Positions 53,901 through 62,823 of a stretch of DNA of 64,000 bases are shown in pieces; positions within the stretch are counted from its first letter, which is position 1, and each line of letters starts with the position of its first letter. A program made the translations under genes and the position numbers. Origin of the DNA: Anopheles merus (lineage: Eukaryota; Arthropoda; Insecta; Diptera; Culicidae); the NCBI RefSeq assembly GCF_017562075.2, contig NC_054085.1, positions 22,664,972 to 22,728,971 of the forward strand. The letters run 5' to 3'. Below the pieces are notes generated by a model. It was given only the letters and a program-made list of their open reading frames with translations. It ran no database searches and was not told where the DNA came from.

Positions 53901-55199
53901 ACACTTCGACCCTAAACTTATAGGTGTGCTCCGGAAAACTGCGGGATTCCGTGAACCGCCATTTCTTTCTGCTTGTCTGGGCCCATAACCTAAAGACTTC
54001 CGTTCTTATTGTATTACAACTATTGGTGCATGCTATTACAGACTACTGAGATCTGCCTTTGCATTTTGTCTACTATGCGATTGCTAGGTTAACAATATAA
54101 TAAAATACTACTCCGATCCCATCGTTCATCGAGAATAGTTGTGTTTTACCCAAAACTTCTTTATGTTCAGCGATGGACTGCGTGCTAACATTAATCCCAA
54201 ATTGCTTACCATGTGGATCGTGTAGCTGGATTTGTGCGTAAAGCTCCTATCGCACAGCTCACAGCTCTTGGCCGTCTTCTTCAGATGTACCGCTTCTACG
54301 TGCACCTTCAATAACGAGCTGCGACTGAAAGCCCCCGGACAGTATGTGCAGGCGAACCTTCGCTCCTTCGTGTGCGATAGGAGGTGATGGTTCAAGTTGG
54401 CCACAAACTTACCACACACCGTGCACAGCTTCTTGGGCAGCTTGTTTCGATTTGGTGGCTTCTTATACACCCGTGGTTTTTTCACCGAACTATCCTGCTC
54501 TTTACCAATCGTCACCCGTCGCACATACGGTTTTCGTGGTTTCTTTGGTTTCTGCGGAGGCTCAATATCTTCCAGCTCCTCTGTGGAAAGTTCGGCTTCA
54601 GACGGTGATGGTGGTGTGGTGGCGGACCACCAGTTCCATCCCTGGTCACTGTTTTGCTGCTCCGTTGGTTCGAGTATTTCAACATGCTCTTCCGGCTCTA
54701 GATGTTCCTCGAGCCCAAACGCCTCGATTGCTTCTTCATAATCACCATCCGTGGGTTTGGCGTCGGTAATCACGTACTCACTGCCATCGTCCATGCGGAA
54801 GTAGCTGTGTTCGAACGTCGCGCTGGGTGGTTTAGCCTCCGAATCTCGCTCACTTGCGCACAGCGATGAAAACAGTTCCCGGAAGCTCTCGTCATTGCTT
54901 AAGCAGAAGTAACGGTAGGCGATAAATTTTTGCAGCTTATTGTGGCACGGTTCACAAATCACGTACGTCACGTGTTCCTCCTCCACCTTCACGAGCAAAA
55001 GGAAAAAAGACCGTTAGAACGATAGGGATGAGAAGTACAACCTCACCATGACCACACCTACCCGTACGCCAGTACATCGCTCAATATCATCGACGGTCAG
55101 TGTTGAATCAATGACCTGTGATGTTGGCAGTAGTATTGCTTCATTTTCCGATAAGCAGAGTCTACAAATTTTATCAATTACACGCACAAAACTGGCCAT
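50966..55199 (-). CDS. Gene B: ZAD and C2H2 zinc-finger protein with 2.7-kb intron, 453 aa
   Basis: Coding exons 55199-55062, 54986-54210, 51483-51332 and 51260-50966; the sum is 454 codons with the stop. Introns are 75, 2,726 and 71 bp, all GT/AG, at the same positions and phases as in gene A. The ZAD, linker, basic block and seven fingers follow gene A closely; differences from A in exon 2 include an Asn for His and a Pro for Arg next to finger 1, away from the zinc ligands. The tail is longer than in A (ends ETTQAGKEW). Intron 2 holds a foldback repeat, a copia remnant and a spectrin-like fragment, so the exon joining is inferred from gene A and the intact splice sites rather than transcript data. 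If the intron is not removed, the protein would stop soon after finger 3, giving a three-finger product. Confidence 0.78.
51484..51954 (-). other. Gene B intron 2, unassigned part
   Basis: Intronic sequence without a recognised element. A 63-codon - strand frame at 51674-51865 (starts MPRYFWVSAGQS) is preserved at 56373-56564 in gene C with one residue change; I do not recognise it. Confidence 0.4.
51955..52690. repeat. GATTCATGAATC-type foldback repeat, copy 3, with SINE core
   Basis: The left arm (about 51955-52255) repeats CTCCAAGGATTCATGGATCT units. The right arm (about 52490-52690) repeats the complement (TTCATGAATCTTTGGAGATC) and ends in GATTCGATTCGAGATTCG and CATCACTC. The SINE-like core (- strand, 52266-52445) sits between them. 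It lies in intron 2 of gene B. Confidence 0.7.
52266..52445 (-). mobile_element. SINE in foldback copy 3, tail type II, - strand
   Basis: On the - strand: head remnant ACATGCCCGTCGTGGGTTC, body GGCTGCGTGGTACATGCC, tail GGCATGACCACGTAGGTTGT and the TTACGCCAAGAAGAAGAAC end. The A-box part of the head is lost. Confidence 0.65.
52692..52905 (-). pseudogene. Spectrin-repeat-like gene fragment in intron 2 of gene B
   Basis: The - strand frame reads about 70 codons with one stop: QEADKFLNKQHSI, then KIDNFTEDNKKTMDFGESLT, then a segment ending LVIAWEELHQI. The spacing of K-H/Q-H, the acidic helix, the 'G..L' step and the W in AWEELHQI fits helices B and C of a spectrin repeat. In the gene C copy the frame reads LVNAWEELHQI, even closer to the family pattern. 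It may be an exon fragment of a spectrin or plakin-like gene captured by a mobile element. Assigned from pattern only; no search was run. Confidence 0.4.
53130..53960 (-). pseudogene. Copia gag and pre-integrase remnant in intron 2 of gene B
   Basis: On the - strand, same direction as gene B: MWNVLENTFAKKSSGRQIVI and SAFSIIFPESYDPLMTALEN (53750-53421) are copia gag (UBN2-type). After stops and a frameshift, SVKQLTLAGVKVLF followed by MMNGETIAIVMES (about 53310-53200) matches the GAG-pre-integrase segment of copia Pol. Stops and missing RT, RNase H and LTRs make it non-functional. It is not the same copy as the one at 47.4-48.7 kb, since its gag differs clearly. Confidence 0.75.
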
Positions 55200-55665
55200 T
55201 TCTACGCGAGGACGGCAGACATCGTTTGTTTGTAAACATTTGTGAAGAGCCAACAATATTTCTGCTTGTCAAAATTCGGGTTTTGACAGCATTGTATCCA
55301 ATTTTTAAACGTTCCGTTATTATGGCATCGTTTATGGCAAATTAGTACACAACAATAATTTGTTTGTTGTGAAAGTCAATGCTGTTACTTTATGTAGTCG
55401 ATATTTTTATTCAAATCTCCTTATTAGTCAACTTATTAAAATTACTCTGATGGTCTTGGTCTAATATGGCGGAAGAATTGGCGCGTGGTTTTGCATTCCT
55501 GCTGATGGAGACATCGGGAAAGTGATATAGTACTGAAGCCTTGAATTAGAAATATCACATGCATTCTATTTCCACTGTTCAACAATTAGCTGATTTGTTT
55601 TATCATAATCTCCTTTGAAAATTACTGGCCGCCGAGGGCATTTAACAGGGTATAGCTGCATCCCT

Positions 55666-58600
55666 CTACCACTCTTTGCCTGCTTGTGTCGTTTCTTCCC
55701 GCTCCTTTCTGCCTAAATGAATCTCAACATTTTTTGTTTCGCTTTCGGCCACCTGCTTCTTGTGCTCTTTTTTCACATGCATATTGAGCAGCGATTTGTA
55801 ACGATAGGTTTTCTTACAGTACTCACACGTGAACACGACACCCTGGTGGATCAGCTCGTGTGACCGGTGCGCGTTCGGGCTTTTGAAACGCTTCGGACAG
55901 TAGCGACACGCAAATGGTTGCTCGTTCGAGTGCACTCGGCCATGTTTCTTCAATCCGTAGCTACAAAAGAACATCAGAAAAAGGAGATCATTAGCTACGT
56001 TCCCCACAATATTACTAAAATTCCTTCTCACCTGTCCTCAAACATCATGCCGCAGATTGTGCATTCGCAGTTGCTCGCCACATTGTGCTTGCGATTGTTG
56101 TGGTCCCGCAAGCTTCCCGGATGGCGAAACTTCAGATCGCAAAGCTTGCATTCGTACCATTCGCCAATATTATGTGCAGCTCGCTTACAGAACGGAATAT
56201 AAAAAAAGTGTTCTGTTGGATTATTAAAGTAATCATTAATCTAACCTTGATATAGAATTTGTGTATAATATAAAGAGGTCCGTTGCTTCTGGCGAGATCT
56301 ACAATACCCCATCTCAATCAGACTCTTACTCAACAGTTTCAAGCCATGCCTTGAACAAAACCTAGCTATTGATTACCAATCACCTACAACAACTGCTTCT
56401 TGTGATAATTGCCAAACGGTTACCTTGTTCGTCATTTCATCGACCACAAAGACGGTCGTGTTGCATTTTTCATTGTTCCTCTGCAACGTGGTACTTCGTC
56501 CTGCTTCAGCCTCAGCTGAACAGGCGCACGATTGACCAGCGCTGACCCAGAAGTATCTTGGCATGGCACGCGTAGCTATTGAACAGCTAATAGTTCAAAT
56601 CCTGCAAGGTGTTCCTGCCAGTTCTTCCACAACTGGTGTAGTGTGAGATAAATCTGATTCAGATTCATGAATCTAAATTAATCTGTGAAATGATTCAATG
56701 AATCTGAATCTTCGTTTTCAAATATTCATGAATCTTCAAAGATTCATGGATCTCCAAGGATTCATGGATCTTGAAAGATTCATGGATCTCCAAGGATTCA
56801 TGGATCTTGAAAGATTCATGGATCTCCAATTCGTGAATCTCGAAAGATTAATATATCTTGAAAGATTCACGAATCTCTAAGGATTCATGAAATTCGCGGA
56901 ATTTATAAATCTCCAATGATTCATAGAGCTTTTCATTGTTCTTCTTCTTGGCGTAACAACCTACGTGGTCATGCCAGTCTTTAGAAGCTTTCGGGACATC
57001 TTGGCAAGTACCACGCAGCCGGATAATTTGTTTTGCTTCGGGGAGACGGTCCATGCTAGGGGGCTACTGTGAGACGGTTGAACCCACGACGGGCATGTTG
57101 CTAGGCGAGATCGCGCAAATTCAATATTTCGATAGTTTCATGATCCTCTATAGATAGATGAGTTTTAATGAATTTATGAATCTTATAAATTCAAAAATCT
57201 TTGTATCCTTGGTGATACATGAATCCTTGGAGATTAATGATTTTTTAGAGATTCATAAATATTTGAAGATTCATGTATCTTTCAAGATTCATGAATCTTT
57301 GGAGATCCATAAATCTTTGAAGATTCGATTCGAGATTCGAATCATTCATCACTCAAGATTGACGATAGTTTCATGAAACGCAACTCTAATCTGGTGCAGC
57401 TCCTCCCAGGCGTTAACCAGTGCCCTCAGATGTTCGCATAAGATCATGTACTGCGGGTTCTTAGACGTCAGACTCTCGCCGAAGTCCATCGTCTTCTTGT
57501 TGTCCTCCGTAAAATTGTCGATCTTCTATCGGATGCTGTGCTGCTTATTAAGGAACTTATCCGCTTCTTGCTGTTTGTGTCTTGGTCAGCCACGACTGGA
57601 CAACGTAGCAGCTGAACAATTCCGCGAAGAAGTGTTGTTCAACAGGATTCTCCTTCCTGCTCACATCGATATAGTTTTGTTCTTATATGAACGGTTCCAA
57701 TCCACTTCTCTTTATAATCTTTATCACCAAAAACGATGGATAACGCACACCAATGTCAACGTTCTCATGCTCCTGATTGGTGAACATTACTTCCTCCATT
57801 GCTACGACCAAGATAACAATGCTAGTCAGAACGCTTCACTTCCGCTAAACTAGCATGTGCTCGCTCAATTTCTGATTCCATGACTATCGCAATTGTTTCG
57901 CCATTCATCATAAGGATCACCTTTATTTATTTGAACAGCACTTTCACGCCAGCCAGCGTTAGCTGCTTCACGGACAGGATTTTTTTTTTCGAAAAGTAGG
58001 CACGTTTTCTGCAATCATGAGAATACCATAGTTACTCATGCCACTAACGACACCGGTTTTCTTGGCCAAGAGGGACTCTCCCTCAAGAGGATTCTTTGGT
58101 ACGTATATGTACACTGGTTGATTTAAAGTTACCACGCCCTGGGTCTAGCAACTGGGTCTTCATCAACTCATAAGTTAATTGAGATTCGGGAAGGTTTTCC
58201 AATGCAGTCATCAGTGGATCGTAGGACTCCGGAAGGATTATGCTAAATGCAGAGCAAACATCGGTTTCTTCTAGCTTCAATCCAGCTACTCGAAGCTGCC
58301 GAACCAGATCCTCAAATTGTTGAAGGTGCGCGATTTGTTTTCGTATAACTATCTGCCTTCCCGAGGACTTCTTGGCGAATGTATTTTCGAGCACGTTCCA
58401 CATTTCTTTCACCGTGGTCTACTCTTGTATACATTCAAAGTACACATCTGAGATGAAACTCGCCAGCAACGATGGCGTCCATTTCCTCGAATATGGCCAC
58501 TTTACTAGCCTCTGCTGGAACTTGCTTTACGACTGCGTCCCATAGCTACGAGGCTTTCAAATACACTTCGACCCTAAACTTATAGGTGTGCTCCGGAAAA

Positions 58601-59862
58601 CTGCGGGATTCCGTGAACTGCCTTTTCTTTCTGCTTGTCTGGGCCCATAACCTAAAGACTTCCGTTCTTATTTTATTACAACTATTGGAGCATGCTATTA
58701 CAGACTACTGAGATCTGCCTTTGCATTTTGTCTACTATGCGATTGCTAGGTTAACAATATAATAAAATACTATTCCGATCCCATCGTTCATCGAGAATAG
58801 TTGTGTTTTACCCAAAACTTCTTTATGTTCAGCGATGGACTGCGTGCTAACATTAATCCCAAATTGCTTACCATGTGGATCGTGTAGCTGGATTTGTGCG
58901 TAAAGCTCCTATCGCACAGCTCACAGCTCTTGGCCGTCTTCTTCAGATGTACCGCTTCTACGTGCACCTTCAATAACGAGCTGCGACTGAACGCCCCCGG
59001 ACAGTATGTGCAGGCGAACCTTCGCTCTTTCGTGTGCGATAGAAGGTGATGGTTCAAGTGGGCCACAAACTTACCGCAAACCGTGCACAGCTTCTTGGGC
59101 AGCTTGTTTCGATTTGGTCGCTTCTTATACACCCGTGGTTTTTTCACCGAACTATCCTGCTCTTTACCAATCGTCGCCCGTCGCACATACGGTTTCCGTG
59201 GTTTCTTTGGTTTCTGCGGAGGCTCAATCTCTTCCAGCTCCTCTGTGGAAAGTTCGGCTTCAGACGGTGATGGTGGTGTGGTGGCGGACCACCAGTTCCA
59301 TCCCTCGTCACCGTTCTGCTGCTCCGTTGGTTCGAGTATTTCAACATGCTCTTCCGGCTCTAGATGTTCCTCGAGCCCAAACGCATCGATTGCTTCTTCA
59401 TAACCACCATCCGTGGGTTTGGCGTCGGTAATCACGTACTCACTGCCATCGTCCATGCGGAAGTAGCTGTGTTCGAACGTCGCGCTGGGTGGTTTAGCCT
59501 CCGAATCTCGCTCACTTACGCACAGCGCTGAAAATAGTTCCCGGAAGCGCTCGTCATTGCTTAAGCAGAAGTAACGGTAGGCGATAAATTTTTGCAGCTT
59601 ATTGTGGCACGGTTCACAAATCACGTACGTCACGTGTTCCTCCTCCACCTTCATGAGCAAAAGGAAAAAAAGACCGTTAGAACGATAGGGATGAGAAGTA
59701 CAACCTCACCATGACCACACCTACCCGTACGCCGGTACATCGCTCAATATCATCGACGGTCAGTGTTGAATCAATGACCTGTGATGTTGGCAGTAGTATT
59801 GCTTCATTTTCCGATAAGCAGAGTCTACAAATTTTATCAATTACACGCACAAAACTGGCCAT
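55666..59862 (-). CDS. Gene C: ZAD and C2H2 zinc-finger protein with 2.7-kb intron, 453 aa
   Basis: Coding exons 59862-59725, 59648-58872, 56183-56032 and 55960-55666; the sum is 454 codons with the stop. Introns are 76, 2,688 and 71 bp, GT/AG, homologous to those of B. Exon 1 encodes the same peptide in A, B and C. In exon 2 the protein is closer to A (7 differences by eye) than to B (11), although B and C share the large intron. The ZAD, linker, basic block and seven fingers match A. A Lys replaces the Thr of B after the second Cys of finger 7. As with B, the joining across the large intron is inferred from gene A and intact splice signals. Confidence 0.78.
56648..57362. repeat. GATTCATGAATC-type foldback repeat, copy 4 (duplicate of copy 3)
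   Basis: Same structure and flanks as copy 3, in intron 2 of gene C, with a somewhat shorter left arm. The SINE-like core lies on the - strand at about 56938-57117. This copy arose with the 4.7-kb duplication and is not an independent insertion. Confidence 0.7.
57364..57590 (-). pseudogene. Spectrin-repeat-like fragment, second copy (intron 2 of gene C)
   Basis: Duplicate of 52692-52905 with a few changes; the segment LRALVNAWEELHQI is closer to the usual spectrin repeat than the B copy. Upstream in another frame VQSWLTKTQTAR resembles the WL-containing helix A start. Confidence 0.4.
57790..58622 (-). pseudogene. Copia remnant, second copy (intron 2 of gene C)
   Basis: Duplicate of 53130-53960; the gag frame at 58412-58083 differs from the B copy by a few residues (for example Ile-Leu-Pro for Ile-Phe-Pro), and the pre-integrase part follows. 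Same strand as gene C. Confidence 0.75.
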
Positions 59863-60136
59863 TTCTACGCGAGGACGGCAGACATCGTTTGTTTGTAAAC
59901 ATTTGTGAAGAGCCAACAATATTTCTGCTTGTCAAAATTCGGGTTTTGACAGCTTTGTATTCAATTTTTAAACGATCCGTTATTATGGCATCGTTTATGG
60001 TAAATTAGTACACAACAATAATTTGTTGTGAAAGTCAATGCTGTTACTTTATGTAGTCGATATTTTTATTCAAATCTCCTTATTAGTCAACTTATTAAAA
60101 TTACTCTCATGGTCTTGGTCTAATATGGCGGAAGAA

Positions 60137-60569
60137 TTCACACTTTTTGCATCCTTGCTGATCGAGAGATCGTAAAATGAAACAAAACTGTTTAACAATC
60201 GCAATTAGTAATAACGCAATGAAGCCTTGATTTAGAAATAGCACATTCCTTCTATTTTCATCACTCAACAAGGGTAGATGTGTAATTCGGTTACGGACTA
60301 CTGGCCGCCGAGGATCTAGTCTCTGGTACACTTGAACTCCTTATGCGGCCACAGGGCTGATATACGCTTATCGCATCCAATGGTAGAGGCCATCCAGCTT
60401 AACGACTTCAAACAGCGAATATTCATGACAAATATGCAGAAGAGTGACGTGGTTCACCAACCCCTACATAGTTCACATCATGGTCCGTACCTTTAGTATC
60501 CCAAGGAGAGCTTCAGTTCCGTTATAGTTTATATCACTTAAAAGGTTCCCCATCATCCTGCACAATCGG
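60137..60569. other. Intergenic region between genes C and D
   Basis: Holds the 3' flank of gene D. The left part still shows patchy similarity to the A/B and B/C spacers (for example ACTGGCCGCCGAGG near 60300). No gene seen. Confidence 0.5.
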
Positions 60570-62101
60570 CTATAAACTATCTTTGGTTTTGTGCTTTCGC
60601 ATATGAGCCGTAAGGTTTTGACTGTAGCGGTACGTTTTCGCACACACCGGACAGGGAAAGGTAACGCCCAAATGGGTAAGCTCGTGTTGCTTGTGCGCGT
60701 TGGGACTTTTGAACCGTTTCGGGCAGTGCTTGCACGCAAACATCTGCACCACGGAGTGCACCCTGCTGTGATTTTTCAGCCCAACTCTGCAATGTAAAAT
60801 TCAGGGTAACAGCTTTAATCAATAATTGCATTTAAATATTCCATTCTTCCCCTACTCACTTGCTTTGAAACTCCATGCCACAGATCGGGCACGAGCAGTT
60901 GGATTTTTCGTTGTGCTTGCGATTGTTATGCTCCCGCAAGCCACCCGGGTGCCGGAACTGCATATCGCACAGTTTGCATTCGTACCATTTGCCGATGTTG
61001 TGCTGTGCCCGCTGCCAGGGAGCATGAAAAAAAATAAATACGAAAATCGATTGAAAGAATAAAGGAAAGCAAATGCACCACAACGCTTACCATGTGTGCT
61101 TCGTAGCCTGTTCGTTGCGTAAAGCCGCGATTGCACAGTTCGCACGTTTTGACCACCTTCTTCAGGTGCACCGCTTCCACGTGCATCTTCAGGTACGTTT
61201 TGCGCCCATAAGCCATGGAACAATGGGGACAGACGTGCTTGCGCTCCTTCGTATGCGATACTATATGGACCGGAAGGTCGTACACCAGCTTACCGCACAT
61301 CGGGCACAGCTGCCGGCGGGAGTTCTTATCCTGGAGAGCATTCTTTTGGGTTCGCTCGTTTTCCTCATCGTTGTCCTCTCCGTCAGAAGCACTTCCGATG
61401 CAGTCCACACCGCGTCCACAGTCCGTAACGGAAGCCTTTTCATCATTTTCCTGTTCACTAGCTTCTCCGTCCGGGGATACGCTGCGATCCTGTGGATGCT
61501 CCCCGTACGATTCATTGCCATCCACCGCGATGGCTAAATTATCCTCATCGTCTGAATTATTATGCCCCTTCGAGCTGCTGCAGACCGATGAACTGTCGTC
61601 CTGCTCGAGATATTCCACCTTCGCTATCTTGCTCTGGAACGTTGGTCCCACGTATGTAGCAATATACCCGATATGGTCATCCATTGCAGGCCGTGTCTTG
61701 TCGTTACTGCCCATTTCCTGTAGCGATTGTTCATCGTCCGATGGAACATTTGCAAATACCGCTGCAAACAGTTCTCTAAATCGGGCATCATTGGACAGGC
61801 AGAAGGTACGAAAGGTGGTAAAGAGTGTCAATTTACCGTGGCAATCTTCACAAACAGAATACGGTATGCTGTTCTCCTCCGCTATCTGGAAAACGAAGAA
61901 AAAACGGTAACATGAAAACCGGAAACCGGGTTTCAACAGGGGAAAGCTACTGGTGCTACTTACCTTTACTCCGGTGCATCGTTCGATATCGTCCACCGTT
62001 AAGCTAAGGCCGAGTATTTTACAGACCGGAACCAACACACCATCTCCTTCGCACAGACATAGCCGACAAACACAGCGAACTTCATCTAAAATTGATTCCA
62101 T
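60570..62101 (-). CDS. Gene D: ZAD and C2H2 zinc-finger protein, 7 fingers, 433 aa
   Basis: Four coding exons: 62101-61964, 61885-61091, 61011-60860 and 60786-60570; the sum is 434 codons with the stop. Introns are 78, 79 and 73 bp with GT/AG ends. The start MESILDE sits in GAAATGG context and aligns with A, B, C and E; an upstream in-frame ATG at 62176 would add 25 residues not shared by the family. ZAD ligands: Cys12, Cys15, Cys58, Cys61. The linker is rich in Ser, Asp and Glu. Seven fingers follow; finger 1 is the short form, finger 3 is split by intron 2 (HM then RAQH), finger 5 by intron 3. Intron 1 is a multiple of three without stops, so its retention would insert 26 residues into the ZAD. 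Expected nuclear DNA-binding regulator. Confidence 0.9.
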
Positions 62102-62507
62102 TTCGGACGACAACGGACGCGCTAGGTTTTCGTGTTGGCTTCCTCGAATTGCTCCATCGAGGAATGATTGCTGCACTTTGTTTGTTTACATCGTTTGACA
62201 ACTCCAATTTGCTAAGCTGTGGTTCGACGAGCCTGCTGATCAGGCATACGGAGTAGTGATAGGAATGAGAGAAGTTTTCGTCAGAATCGATTTCGGAATA
62301 GTTCCGTAGTTTTCTGGAATATATTGGAATCAGAATCGGTTTCGGAATCGGAGCCGGTTTTCGCATCTCCATAAGAATTGGCGTTTGGGTCCAATGATAC
62401 TGGCGGTTCCCGAGATACACGGTTAATGAGGACCGAAAACGGCCGCAAAATACCGGGCGTATCTCGAATTTCTGAGTAAGTCGAATCTCGTGATTTCAGG
62501 CTAAATA
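62102..62507. other. Intergenic region between genes D and F
   Basis: The right flank of gene D contains TTGTTTACATCGTTTGACAA (about 62183-62202), matching the cluster upstream motifs. From about 62280 to 62370 there is an imperfect GGAATC/GATTTCGGAATC-rich repeat, possibly related to the GATTC foldback family. Confidence 0.4.
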
Positions 62508-62720
62508 CAGTGGAGCGTCGTTTATCCGAGCTCATCGGGAATCGACTTAGCTTGGATATGCGAGTAAAACGGATAATAAGCCAAAGGATATATTAAACCA
62601 CGAGATCTTATTTTTTGTTAATTTATCATATATTTTGTCAAAAATTAAACTGGGTTATTTATCATGGTTTTCCAAAGAGAATATTTGTCATGAATAATGG
62701 TGTTTTTTGGTGCTCCACTG
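62508..62720. mobile_element. 213-bp MITE with CAGTGGAGC ends and TA target duplication
   Basis: Begins CAGTGGAGCGTCGTTTATCC and ends GCTCCACTG, giving a 9-bp perfect terminal inverted repeat, with TA on both outer sides (62506-62507 and 62721-62722). The CAGTG...CACTG ends and TA duplication suggest the Tc1/mariner/pogo superfamily. No coding capacity. Confidence 0.7.
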
Positions 62721-62752
62721 TAAATTTAAAATAAATGTACAAAATAAAATAT

Positions 62753-62758
62753 TTTATT
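62753..62758 (-). terminator. Candidate poly(A) signal of gene F
   Basis: - strand AATAAA about 66 nt after the gene F stop. Confidence 0.5.
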
Positions 62759-62823
62759 AAATTTAAGACAAAAGTGGGAAATTTAATCCATTTCCTATAT
62801 TAATTTTTCACCACCAGTTATCG

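Larger units (their letters stand above)
50780..60136. repeat. 4.7-kb direct tandem duplication (units B and C)
   Basis: Sequence from about 50780-55479 is repeated at about 55480-60136 with an offset of 4,700 bp on the left and about 4,663 bp on the right, because the second copy has small deletions. Each unit holds one full ZAD gene with its enlarged intron and the shared intergenic block containing CTAATATGGCGGAAGAATT. Homology to the A gene covers only the parts outside the large intron. At 60137 the similarity to the intergenic block becomes patchy. Confidence 0.92.

Noticed and set aside
54344..54769. Long + strand frames opposite exon 2 of gene B (also opposite A and C)
   Set aside because: Antisense shadows of the conserved zinc-finger coding exons; they repeat at each paralogue for that reason only.
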